Origin: Methanobacteriota archaeon
GTDB lineage: Archaea; Thermoplasmatota; Poseidoniia; MGIII; CG-Epi1
Reading direction: 5' to 3'
Length of the DNA stretch: 16,418 bases
Assembly (NCBI GenBank): GCA_003193815.1
Contig: PSPB01000001.1
Coordinates: 1-16,418 of the forward strand
Below are positions 1 to 6,649 of the stretch, one piece after another. Position 1 is the stretch's first letter, and each line of letters opens with the position of its first letter. A program made the translations under genes and the position numbers. The notes beneath the pieces are model-generated. The model searched no databases, had not been told where the DNA came from, and saw only the letters and a list, made by a program, of their open reading frames with translations.

Positions 1-58
1 GATTGCCGGCGATAACCACGGCCGGCAGCAGCAGGCTCAGGAGGTACTGCGGCCGCAT
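1..58 (-). CDS. 5' end of a membrane or exported protein (cut by window edge)
   Basis: Only 19 residues are visible, reading MRPQYLLSLLLPAVVIAGN on the minus strand. A positive residue at position 2 followed by an unbroken hydrophobic run is what a signal peptide or first transmembrane helix looks like. The ATG (58-56) overlaps the TAA stop of the DtxR-type gene upstream (60-58) as TAATG, so the two are probably cotranscribed and translationally coupled. A gene coupled to an iron-responsive regulator is often a metal transporter or its regulon partner, but nothing in these 19 residues identifies the family and I do not assign one. Confidence 0.6.
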   Translation of the reverse strand, partial: MRPQYLLSLLLPAVVIAGN

Positions 59-714
59 TAGCGGTCCAGGATAATGCGCTGCGCGAGTTGCTTGTCGACC
101 GACAGCTCGCCTTGCGGGGTCGCCAGCGACCAGCTGCCGTCGCTGGTCGCGACCACTTTTACAGTCGCACCGGGCTTGAGTCCGGCGCTCGCCAGCGAGA
201 GCGTCATGTCGGCCGAGTCGAGGATAGCGCGCACGCGCGCTTCGTCGCCCGCGCCGAGCCGCGAAAGCGGCGTCACAGATGGGTGTGCGCAGCCTTCGCA
301 GTCGCGGTTCAGTTCCTGGCAGACCGCCGCTTCGGGGTCGTCGGGCGAGATGCCGAGCAGGTTGCAGAGCCGCGTCTCGATGTCGCGCGTCAGGATGTGC
401 TCCATGCGGCACGCGACCGTATCGGCTTCGCCCTGCTCGACCCCCAGCACTTTGACCAGGAAGCGTTGCAGCAGGTCGAAGCGGTGCTCCATCTCGGCCG
501 CAACCTGCAAGCCATCGTTGGTCAGCAGTACGCCGTGGTAGGGCTGGTAGTCGAGGAATCCTTCGCTGCCGAGCCGCTGCACCATCTCCGTCACGGTTGC
601 CGGCGTCAGCCCGGTCTGCTGCGCCAGGTCGGTGGTGCGCACGCGGTCGCCCGCGGCGGATAGCGAGTGAATGTGCTTGAGCATCATCTCGGCGCTCTCG
701 GATACCATCGCCAT
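58..714 (-). CDS. DtxR/IdeR-family iron-dependent transcriptional regulator
   Basis: This is a 218-residue metal-dependent repressor. An N-terminal winged helix (about 5-65, with TPATVTEMVQRL as recognition helix) is followed by a dimerisation/metal domain (about 70-130) and a C-terminal FeoA/SH3-like domain (about 148-218). Counted from this ATG, M10, C102, E105 and H106 match the DtxR primary metal site in both identity and numbering; Cys at 102 is typical of Fe2+-responsive members rather than MntR. The ancillary ligands are not all kept (H77 is present; D98 stands where DtxR has His). An extra Cys/His cluster (C132, C139, C142, H144) lies in the linker. A longer in-frame reading to 903 runs through the promoter and into the divergent gene, so I reject it. 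ATG 708 is an alternative start, with AAGGGG 6 nt upstream. A palindrome just upstream suggests autoregulation. Confidence 0.88.
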   Translation of the reverse strand: MAMVSESAEMMLKHIHSLSAAGDRVRTTDLAQQTGLTPATVTEMVQRLGSEGFLDYQPYHGVLLTNDGLQVAAEMEHRFDLLQRFLVKVLGVEQGEADTVACRMEHILTRDIETRLCNLLGISPDDPEAAVCQELNRDCEGCAHPSVTPLSRLGAGDEARVRAILDSADMTLSLASAGLKPGATVKVVATSDGSWSLATPQGELSVDKQLAQRIILDR

Positions 715-730
715 CCCCTTGCGTGCTGCG

Positions 731-752
731 TATAAGCGGATTGCGCTTATTA
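731..752. promoter_or_regulatory. Divergent promoter with 19-bp palindromic operator candidate
   Basis: ATAAGCG (732-738), a 5-nt spacer and CGCTTAT (744-750) form a perfect 7-5-7 inverted repeat of 19 bp. The left arm forms a plus-strand TATA box (TATAAG, 731-736), about 26 nt before the expected start of the peptidase transcript. The right arm, read on the minus strand, gives TAATAAG (752-746), suitably placed for the regulator gene. A 19-bp palindrome over both TATA boxes next to a DtxR gene matches the size and placement of DtxR-family operators. The operator role is inferred. Confidence 0.6.
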
Positions 753-772
753 GCGCGCCACGCTGGCGCCCC

Positions 773-2242
773 GTGCAATTTCCCTCCAGCCTCGAGACGA
801 CGCGCGGCCGCATTATCGCGGTGGTGCTGGTGCTGTTGCTGCTCGTCAGCGGCGCGGCCGCCTGGGTCTGGTGGCCGTTCGGGGAGCCGGAGGTGGAGTT
901 CATCGCCTTCGACTACCAGCGCGCCTACGAGGATATCGAGGCGCTGACTGCCAACGGTCCGCGTTTTGCCGGCGGCGAAGCGGAGCTGCTGGGCGCCGAA
1001 TATGTCGCCAGCCAGTTTACCGCGGCGGGGCTGGCGCGCGTCACGGTCCACCCCGTGCCGTGGACGCTCTACGAGCCGGTCGGGACGCAGGAGCTGACCA
1101 TCGCCCGCGAGGAGCGCGACCCGTTGCTGGGAGCCACGATTGACCGCGATGAGCAGCAACTGTCGCATCTCGAGGATTTCACCGTGCTCGCCTTCTCGGG
1201 CTCGCTCGACGACTCCGACATCGAGGCGATCTTCGTCGGCAATGGTGACGACGCCAACTATTCCGCTGCCGGGCCGGTCTCCGGCCGGGCGGTTCTGGTC
1301 GCCAACGACGGTGCGCTCAGCTACAGCGCGCTCTACCTGCAGGCGCTCGACAATGGCGCGGCAGTCTCACTGATTTACGACGCAGGGCGCGACTGGCCGA
1401 TTGGCAAGGCGTCCTACGGGGCTGACGCGCGCGGCCACATGATCCCATTTCCCGAAGCGTATCCAGAATATGCCGACCAGTTAATCCCGCACCTGATGCT
1501 CTCCCAGACGGCAGGCCAGCAATTGCAGGACTGGATTGACGCTGCCAAAGATGACGACGACATGTCGGCGCTCGTCGATCTGGATATAAATGTCGTAATC
1601 GAGCTGCGCGAAACGCGTGTCGTCACCGGCGACATCGTTGGCAAGTCGTCGCAAATCGTGATGCTCGGCGCGCACATGGACACGCATTACGTCGGCGACG
1701 GCGCGGTCGACAACACCGTCGGCACCGCCGAAATCATCGAGATGGCGCGCCAGTTCGTGCAGGCGGGCGAACTGGAATACACTGTGCGCTTTGCGACATG
1801 GGGCGCCGAGGAACTGGGACTGCTCGGCTCGTACGGCTACTTCCTGCAGAACGAGGCCGCCCTGCAGAGCGACTTGCGGCTCTACCTGAACTTCGACATG
1901 ACCCACGCCGACCTCGGGGAGAGCGGCGACCGCATCCCGTTCGAGGTCAACAACCCCGACCTGAAAGCGGAAATCGAGAAAGTCATGGAGTTGTGGCGCG
2001 AGCGGTTCCCCGCGCTGGCAGCCGACTACCAGACGCCGGTCAGCTACGCGGCCGTGGCGGGGCCGTCCGACCACCGCACTTTCGCGATGGAGGGCTTTAC
2101 GACCGCCACCGGCTACGGTTCGGGCTCGGCCGAATACCACACGCCGTATGATACCATCGAGCAAATCAACGCCGAGTCGCTACAGATTGCACCGCAGATT
2201 CTCGGCAGCTACGGCCTGCACGTTGCGCGCCACGGCCTCTAG
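773..2242 (+). CDS. Membrane-anchored M28-family zinc aminopeptidase
   Basis: A 489-residue M28 peptidase, which removes N-terminal residues from peptides with two zinc ions. Residues about 12-32 form one transmembrane helix, so the catalytic part should lie outside the cell. A protease-associated (PA)-like segment follows (about 175-210, VSGRAVLVANDGAL). The catalytic domain has the full ligand set: H301 (GAHMDTH), bridging D313 (DGAVDN), general base E346 and ligand E347 (WGAEELGLLGS), D375 (NFDMTHAD) and H456 (YHTPYDT). I chose GTG 773 because it is in frame, puts a short positive stretch before the helix, and lies about 15 nt after the start expected from TATAAG at 731. An ATG/GTG further upstream (671) would read through the promoter into the divergent gene. 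The stop overlaps the convergent methyltransferase stop. It probably scavenges external peptides. Confidence 0.87.
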   Translation: MQFPSSLETTRGRIIAVVLVLLLLVSGAAAWVWWPFGEPEVEFIAFDYQRAYEDIEALTANGPRFAGGEAELLGAEYVASQFTAAGLARVTVHPVPWTLYEPVGTQELTIAREERDPLLGATIDRDEQQLSHLEDFTVLAFSGSLDDSDIEAIFVGNGDDANYSAAGPVSGRAVLVANDGALSYSALYLQALDNGAAVSLIYDAGRDWPIGKASYGADARGHMIPFPEAYPEYADQLIPHLMLSQTAGQQLQDWIDAAKDDDDMSALVDLDINVVIELRETRVVTGDIVGKSSQIVMLGAHMDTHYVGDGAVDNTVGTAEIIEMARQFVQAGELEYTVRFATWGAEELGLLGSYGYFLQNEAALQSDLRLYLNFDMTHADLGESGDRIPFEVNNPDLKAEIEKVMELWRERFPALAADYQTPVSYAAVAGPSDHRTFAMEGFTTATGYGSGSAEYHTPYDTIEQINAESLQIAPQILGSYGLHVARHGL

Positions 2243-2901
2243 GCGGGCAGCCGCGTCACAATCAGTCGCGACTTGATGCGATTGACGATATTGTCGCTCA
2301 CGATTTCCAGCCCGCACGCCTGCAAAAGTTCCGGAAGGTCGAAGTGCTGCCCCAGCCCCAGCTTCCGCCGCACCGGATTCCACGCGCGCCAGAGCTTCCC
2401 GGGGTCGTCCTTGTAATGGTTGACCACCACCAGCTTGCCGCCAGGTTGGGTGACGCGCATCATCTCGCGCAGCACCACTTCCGGCTCCGCCACGACGGCA
2501 ATCGCGTGCGCCACTACCGCATGGTCGAACGTGTCGTCGTTGAATTCCAGCTTGTGCGCGTCCATCTGGTGCAGCGTCACCTCCGCGGCTACCTCGCCCT
2601 TGTCAATCCTCTTGCGTGCCTTCTTCAGCATCGCCGCGCTGAAGTCAAGTGCGTCGACGCGCACGCCGGCTACGTAATGGCGCAGCGAGATGCCGGTGCC
2701 GACCCCCACTTCGAGCACCCGCTCGCCTGGCTGCGCGTCGAGCGCCTCGACCATCCGTGTATGCCCCTCGGCGAAACTGGGCGCGAAAACGCGGTCGTAA
2801 ACCGGTGCATAAATCTTGTAGGCGATGTTGGTATCCTTGCGCGCTGCCACGTCGGGGGAATGCTCCAGCAACTTAAGCCCTTGCCGCGAGCCCGGCCGCA
2901 A
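2239..2901 (-). CDS. Class I SAM-dependent methyltransferase (UbiE/PmtA-like)
   Basis: Motif I is VLEVGVGTG (62-71, binds SAM), followed by the acidic-loop segment DALDFSAAMLKKARKR (about 83-98), DDTFDHAVVAHAI as motif II/III and RVTQPGGKLVVVNHY further on. The YAPVYDRVF entry (31-39) before motif I is characteristic of small methyltransferases in the UbiE and phosphatidylethanolamine N-methyltransferase groups; a lipid or quinone substrate is possible but cannot be read from sequence. The start is uncertain: TTG 2901 (GGTGGGGA about 6 nt upstream) overlaps the upstream DUF454 gene by 29 nt, while TTG 2871 or GTG 2850 would give shorter proteins that still keep every motif. It is the second gene of a minus-strand pair. 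Its TAG stop shares a CTAG with the M28 peptidase stop. Confidence 0.85.
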   Translation of the reverse strand: MRPGSRQGLKLLEHSPDVAARKDTNIAYKIYAPVYDRVFAPSFAEGHTRMVEALDAQPGERVLEVGVGTGISLRHYVAGVRVDALDFSAAMLKKARKRIDKGEVAAEVTLHQMDAHKLEFNDDTFDHAVVAHAIAVVAEPEVVLREMMRVTQPGGKLVVVNHYKDDPGKLWRAWNPVRRKLGLGQHFDLPELLQACGLEIVSDNIVNRIKSRLIVTRLPA

Positions 2902-3433
2902 TCGCGGTCCCCACCAGCGCCAGCAGTTGCAGCGGCCCGGCCGCCAGCCACGCCACGACGACGCAGAGCGCCGCGCAAGCGGCGCCCAGGATGCGCAGCA
3001 ACCAGCGCATATTCGCCTCGCGGTTGGTGTGCTGCGTCGGGATGTGCAGGCCGACGAACCAGGCGCCGATGACCCCCGCCAGTAGCACCGTCGCCTGCCC
3101 GTAGCCCGGGTCGCCCAGCCGCGTCAGCGCGTAGACGGCGTAAGTCACGGCGGTCCACATCATCGCAATCGTGTAGACCTTCGAGCGGAACGGCATCCCC
3201 AGCCCGGCACGGTAGTCGCGGACGTAGCGGCCGAAGACCGGGTGGTGCAGCAGCCAGTTGTAGAACTTCTCCGAGCCACGTGCATAGAACGCCGCCGCCA
3301 GCACGTAAAACGAGACCGTCGGCAGCCCCGGCACATACGCGCCGATGGTGCCGATGGCGATGCAAGCATGGCCGAGCAGCATCCAGACGGAGCGCGCCAG
3401 TCGGTTGTGCGCCAGCCTCAGGCCGGAGTCCAT
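2873..3433 (-). CDS. DUF454 (YbaN-like) membrane protein with extended C-terminus
   Basis: The N-terminal 85 residues carry the DUF454 pattern: a first hydrophobic segment, GAYVPGLPTVSFYVLAAAFY (31-50), then a conserved amphipathic stretch (EKFYNWLLHHPVFGRYVRDY, 55-74) and a GMPFRSK segment. YbaN and relatives are uncharacterised inner-membrane proteins of about 120 residues. This one is 186, with further hydrophobic segments at about 86-104, 112-130 and 145-182, so it may have five or six helices. The ATG at 3433 lies 24-29 nt from the TTTATA element (3462-3457), so the mRNA is probably leaderless. It is the first gene of a pair with the downstream methyltransferase. Biochemical function is unknown. 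Confidence 0.8.
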   Translation of the reverse strand: MDSGLRLAHNRLARSVWMLLGHACIAIGTIGAYVPGLPTVSFYVLAAAFYARGSEKFYNWLLHHPVFGRYVRDYRAGLGMPFRSKVYTIAMMWTAVTYAVYALTRLGDPGYGQATVLLAGVIGAWFVGLHIPTQHTNREANMRWLLRILGAACAALCVVVAWLAAGPLQLLALVGTAIAAGLAARA

Positions 3434-3454
3434 ACGCGCGCCCCTGCTAGCGCA

Positions 3455-3464
3455 GGTATAAACC
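3455..3464. promoter_or_regulatory. Bidirectional TATA element between DUF454 gene and panD
   Basis: The near-palindromic GGTATAAACC reads TATAAA on the plus strand (3457-3462) and TTTATA on the minus strand. On the minus strand it lies 24-29 nt from the DUF454 ATG, giving a leaderless transcript. On the plus strand it predicts a start near 3483 and a leader of about 27 nt holding the GAGGGAG ribosome site of panD. A second weaker element, CTTTAAG at 3481-3487, could also serve panD. Assignment is by position and sequence only. Confidence 0.6.
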
Positions 3465-3510
3465 GTTGCGCGTGCAAACGCTTTAAGCGCGCGAGAGCGA
3501 GGGAGTGCAC

Positions 3511-3885
3511 ATGCAGCTAACTCTGCTGAAATCGAAGCTGCACAACCTGTGCGTCACCGCCGCCGAGTTGGAATACGAAGGCTCCATCGGTCTCAGCGAC
3601 GACCTGCTTGCGGCAGCCGGTTTCGTTGAATACGAGCAGGTGCACATATGGAACATCACCCGCGGCACGCGGCTGGTGACCTACGCCATGCTCCACCCCG
3701 GCGAGGGTCAGGCGTGCGTCAACGGCGCCGCCGCGCACATGGCCGAGCCGGGCGACCGCGTCATCATTGCCGCCTTCGCCGGGATGACGGCTGACGCAGC
3801 GAAGGAGTGGCGGCCGCGCATCGTCATCCTTGGCGACGGGAATCGCGTCGTCGAAACCCGCCGTGGCGCGACGAGTCAACCCTAA
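3511..3885 (+). CDS. panD: Aspartate 1-decarboxylase, pyruvoyl-type
   Basis: This 124-residue protein makes beta-alanine from L-aspartate for pantothenate and CoA. It follows the bacterial PanD pattern throughout: K9 and H11 (LLKSKLH), the self-cleavage site G24-S25 in YEGSIGL, where Ser25 becomes the pyruvoyl group, R54 and Y58 in the substrate pocket, and N71 in VNGAAAH. Length is normal (bacterial enzymes about 115-130). I chose ATG 3511 over the in-frame GTG 3505 because GAGGGAG (3499-3505) is well spaced before it and residue numbers then match the family. It lies 24 nt upstream of pyrB on the same strand and probably shares its transcript. Pyruvoyl PanD is unusual for an archaeon, most of which are thought to use a PLP-dependent enzyme, so transfer from bacteria is plausible. 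Confidence 0.93.
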   Translation: MQLTLLKSKLHNLCVTAAELEYEGSIGLSDDLLAAAGFVEYEQVHIWNITRGTRLVTYAMLHPGEGQACVNGAAAHMAEPGDRVIIAAFAGMTADAAKEWRPRIVILGDGNRVVETRRGATSQP

Positions 3886-3909
3886 AAGACCCCCCTCCCT
3901 GCGCCCGCC

Positions 3910-4815
3910 GTGGACCACGTCGTCACCATACAGGACCTCGCTGATGACGAAATCGCGTCCATCCTCGACCGCGCGCGCGAGCTGCTGCCGGTAGCGCGCG
4001 GCGAAGAGCGCAGCGACGCGGTCGTCGGAAAAATCCTCGCCACCTGCTTCTTCGAACCGTCGACCCGCACGCGGCTCTCCTTCGAGACCGCGATGCAGCG
4101 GCTGGGCGGCAATGTCATAGGCTTCGCCGACTCCCGGACGACTTCGCACCTGAAAGGCGAGACGCTGGCTGACGCGGTGCGGATGGTCGCCGGCTACGCC
4201 GACGCCATCGTCCTGCGCCACCCGCAGGAAGGCTCGGCGCGGCTGGCGGCCGAAATATCCGATGTCCCGGTCATCAACGGCGGTGACGGTGCCGGTCAAC
4301 ACCCGACGCAGACGCTGCTCGACCTCTTCACGATACGCGAGGAGCTGGGCAAGCTGGAGGGGCTGACGGTCGGCCTGCTGGGGGACTTGCGCTACGGCCG
4401 CACGGTCCACTCGCTCGCGGCGGCGCTGGCGCGCTACGATACCACGATGCATTTCATCGCTCCCGAAAGCCTGGCGATGCCGCGCCGCGTGACCGCGGGG
4501 CTGCCTGACGGCTGGAGCGCGCACACGACGCTCGACGGGGTTCTGCCGGAGTTGGACCTGCTCTACGTCACCCGCATCCAGAAGGAGCGCTTTCCCGACC
4601 CGGAGGACTATGTCCGTGTCGCCGGCGCCTACACCATCTCGGCCGAGACACTGCGCGATGCGAAACCGGGGCTGCGAGTGCTGCACCCACTGCCACGCGT
4701 CGGCGAAATTGCGACCGACGTCGACGAGACCGACCACGCCGCCTACTTCCGGCAGGCGTTCAACGGCGTCCCGGTGCGGATGGCGCTGCTGGAAATGCTG
4801 CTCGGGGGCGACTGA
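3910..4815 (+). CDS. pyrB: Aspartate carbamoyltransferase, catalytic chain
   Basis: It joins carbamoyl phosphate to L-aspartate, the first committed step of pyrimidine synthesis, in the cytoplasm. The 301 residues match E. coli PyrB almost end to end. The carbamoyl phosphate site is FFEPSTRTRLSFET (47-60), with K82 in the mobile loop (SHLKGETLAD), HPQEG (104-108), HPTQT (131-135), YGRTVHS (162-168) and HPLPR (259-263). All catalytic residues appear intact. The GTG start at 3910 aligns with the normal N-terminus; no clear ribosome site precedes it, and the 24-nt gap after panD is C-rich. The stop overlaps the pyrI ATG as TGATG, so the two chains are coupled for assembly of the regulated holoenzyme. 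Confidence 0.96.
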   Translation: MDHVVTIQDLADDEIASILDRARELLPVARGEERSDAVVGKILATCFFEPSTRTRLSFETAMQRLGGNVIGFADSRTTSHLKGETLADAVRMVAGYADAIVLRHPQEGSARLAAEISDVPVINGGDGAGQHPTQTLLDLFTIREELGKLEGLTVGLLGDLRYGRTVHSLAAALARYDTTMHFIAPESLAMPRRVTAGLPDGWSAHTTLDGVLPELDLLYVTRIQKERFPDPEDYVRVAGAYTISAETLRDAKPGLRVLHPLPRVGEIATDVDETDHAAYFRQAFNGVPVRMALLEMLLGGD

Positions 4816-5273
4816 TGGCGGACAACCTGCTCAAGGTACAGCCGATTCGCAACGGCACCGTGATTGACCACCTGCGCGCCGGTGCCGGACTCAAGATTCT
4901 CGACATCCTCGACGTGGCGGGCACCGGTAACACGGTCAGCCTGCTGATTAACGTCCCCAGCTCCAAGCAGGGGCGCAAGGACATAATCAAGATTGAGGAC
5001 CGCGAACTGACCGAGAGCGAGACCGAGCGCATCGCGTTGCTCTCGCCCGGTGCCCATGTCAATATCATTCGCAACTACTCGGTTGCCGAGAAGACGGCGG
5101 TCGAAATTCCCGAAGAGGTGGCGGGCGTCGCGCGCTGCCCCAACACCAACTGCATCTCCAACAACGAGCGCGGCGCCACCAGCCGGCTGCTGCTGCGCAG
5201 CCGCGAGCCGCTCCAGCTGGCGTGCGCTTACTGCGCGCGGTTGGTCGCCGAGGAAGAGCTGCAGTTCCTCTAG
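4815..5273 (+). CDS. pyrI: Aspartate carbamoyltransferase, regulatory chain
   Basis: This is the 152-residue allosteric chain that binds nucleotide effectors and, through a zinc domain, the PyrB trimers. The N-terminal allosteric domain (about 1-100) starts with LKVQPIRNGTVIDHL, as in archaeal PyrI. The zinc domain carries four cysteines, C108 and C113 (RCPNTNC) and C137 and C140 (CAYC), with the usual spacing. The ATG overlaps the pyrB stop (TGATG), preceded by a G-rich ribosome site GGGGGCGA (4804-4811). The TAG stop shares a CTAG with the stop of the convergent carbamate kinase, leaving no room for a separate terminator. Confidence 0.96.
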   Translation: MADNLLKVQPIRNGTVIDHLRAGAGLKILDILDVAGTGNTVSLLINVPSSKQGRKDIIKIEDRELTESETERIALLSPGAHVNIIRNYSVAEKTAVEIPEEVAGVARCPNTNCISNNERGATSRLLLRSREPLQLACAYCARLVAEEELQFL

Positions 5274-6178
5274 GCGACGACCCGTGTTCCCGCTTCGCCC
5301 GCGAGCGCAGCCATTACGTTCCCGGTCGCGGTAATGATAGCCATTTCGCCGCCGCGTTCGACAAAGTCGAGCGCGGCGCACACCTTGGGCCCCATCGAGC
5401 CGGCCGGGAACTCGCCCGCGTCGTAATGGCTGCGCAGTTCGGCGACGCCCACCTCGCCCAGCGGCCGCCGGTCGGGGCCGACCCAGGCGTGCTCGACGTC
5501 GGTGGCGATAATCAGGTGCGTTGCGTTCAGCTGCTGTGCCAGCATTCCCGCCACCGAGTCCTTGTCAATCACACCTTCGACGCCGCGCCAGCGAGCGCCG
5601 TCGCGGACCACCGGCGTCCCACCGCCCCCGGCGGTGATGCAGAGCATCCGGTTCTCGAACAGCGAGCGTATGATATCTAGCTCGAGCACCCGCAGCGGCG
5701 CGGGCGAGACGACCAGTCGCCGCACCCCTTTCTCGCCTTCGGCCAGCGCCCAGCCGCGCGCTTCCAGCTCGGCGCGGCGCGCATCCAGGTACCACGGGCC
5801 GACCGGTTTGCGCGGTTCGCCCAGTTCCGGGTCAACCTCGACCTGCGCCAGCATGGTCATGACGCTGCGGCTGCCGCCCGCGCCAGCGATGATTTCGCGC
5901 ACCGTGCGCTCGAGCAGGTAACCGAGCCCGCCCTGCGTGTCGGAAACAAGGTGGTCGAGTGGTCGTTCGGGGGTTTCGGGGCGGCCAGCTTCGGCGCGTA
6001 GCAGCGCGTGCCCCACCTGCGGGCCGTTGCCGTGCGTTAGCAGCAGCCGGTCGCGCCCTGCCAGCAATTCCGCCATCGGCGCCAGCGAAGCGTGCGCGCG
6101 CTGCAGTTCGCCTTCGACACTGCCGTCGTCGCCGGACCGCTGGAGGGCGTTACCACCCAGCGCCAGCACGGCGCGCAT
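5270..6178 (-). CDS. arcC: Carbamate kinase
   Basis: This amino-acid-kinase-fold enzyme interconverts carbamate plus ATP with carbamoyl phosphate plus ADP. Its 302 residues fit the family (about 310). Motifs in order are LALGGNAL (5-12), LLTHGNGPQVGHALL, SDTQGGLGYLLER, KPVGPWY, ITAGGGGTPVV, GVIDKDSVAGMLA and GSMGPKVCAALDF. The ATG directly abuts the rpl11 stop (TGAATG), making this the last gene of the ftsZ-secE-spt5-rpl11 operon, which is not its usual place. It converges on pyrI, whose partner PyrB consumes carbamoyl phosphate. So it may supply pyrimidine synthesis, as proposed for some hyperthermophilic archaea, or work in reverse to gain ATP from carbamoyl phosphate. The sequence does not settle direction. 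Confidence 0.94.
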   Translation of the reverse strand: MRAVLALGGNALQRSGDDGSVEGELQRAHASLAPMAELLAGRDRLLLTHGNGPQVGHALLRAEAGRPETPERPLDHLVSDTQGGLGYLLERTVREIIAGAGGSRSVMTMLAQVEVDPELGEPRKPVGPWYLDARRAELEARGWALAEGEKGVRRLVVSPAPLRVLELDIIRSLFENRMLCITAGGGGTPVVRDGARWRGVEGVIDKDSVAGMLAQQLNATHLIIATDVEHAWVGPDRRPLGEVGVAELRSHYDAGEFPAGSMGPKVCAALDFVERGGEMAIITATGNVMAALAGEAGTRVVA

Positions 6179-6649
6179 TCAGAACCGGTCGTCGTAGTCG
6201 CCGGCGCGTAGCTTGGCCTGGAACGCCTTGGGGTCCTGCCCCTCGCAGGTCAGCCCCATCGACTTGGCGACGCCGAGGATTTCGGAGGTCATCGCTTTCA
6301 GGTCACCACCCGTAAGGGCAGGTCCCTTCTGCTTGGCAACGGTCATTGCCTGCTCGAGGGTCATGTCGGCTGCGACGACGGTTCCCGCTTCGCCCGACCC
6401 CTTGGCGAGGCCGAGAACCTGCTTGACCAACGACGCCGCGGGGGGCGTGCCGACCGAGACGCTGAACGACTTGTCGTCGGCAACCTTGACCTTGACTGGT
6501 ACTTTCATGCCCGCCATTGCCTTTGTTTTAGCGTTAATCTCGTCGATGACGGCCTTGACGTTGACGCCGCTCGGGCCGAGTGCCGGCCCGAGCGGCGGTC
6601 CCGCGTTGGCCTTACCCGCTTCGACTAGGGCTTCGACGGTCTCGCCCAT
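6179..6649 (-). CDS. rpl11: Large-subunit ribosomal protein L11 (uL11)
   Basis: uL11 binds the GTPase-associated centre of 23S rRNA and forms the base of the stalk. The 156-residue protein begins METHIONINE-GETVEALVEAGKA and carries the signature NAGPPLGPALGPSGVNV (15-31), then the N-domain through about 70 and the rRNA-binding C-domain (about 75-140, with TPPAASLVKQVLGL and a GGDLKAMTSEI segment). Length is typical of archaea. The ATG overlaps the spt5 stop as TGATG, with AAGGAG (6663-6658) 8 nt upstream. The genes usually next in archaea, for L1, L10 and L12, are missing; carbamate kinase follows instead with no gap. Confidence 0.96.
   Translation of the reverse strand: MGETVEALVEAGKANAGPPLGPALGPSGVNVKAVIDEINAKTKAMAGMKVPVKVKVADDKSFSVSVGTPPAASLVKQVLGLAKGSGEAGTVVAADMTLEQAMTVAKQKGPALTGGDLKAMTSEILGVAKSMGLTCEGQDPKAFQAKLRAGDYDDRF

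Noticed and set aside
715..903. Extended N-terminus of the DtxR regulator
   Set aside because: It would cover the divergent promoter and the peptidase start; residue numbering matches DtxR only from ATG 714.
3517..4737. Long minus-strand open frame (406 codons) over panD and pyrB
   Set aside because: It lies opposite two well-supported genes, has no domain character and an Arg/Ala-rich composition typical of antisense frames in high-GC DNA.
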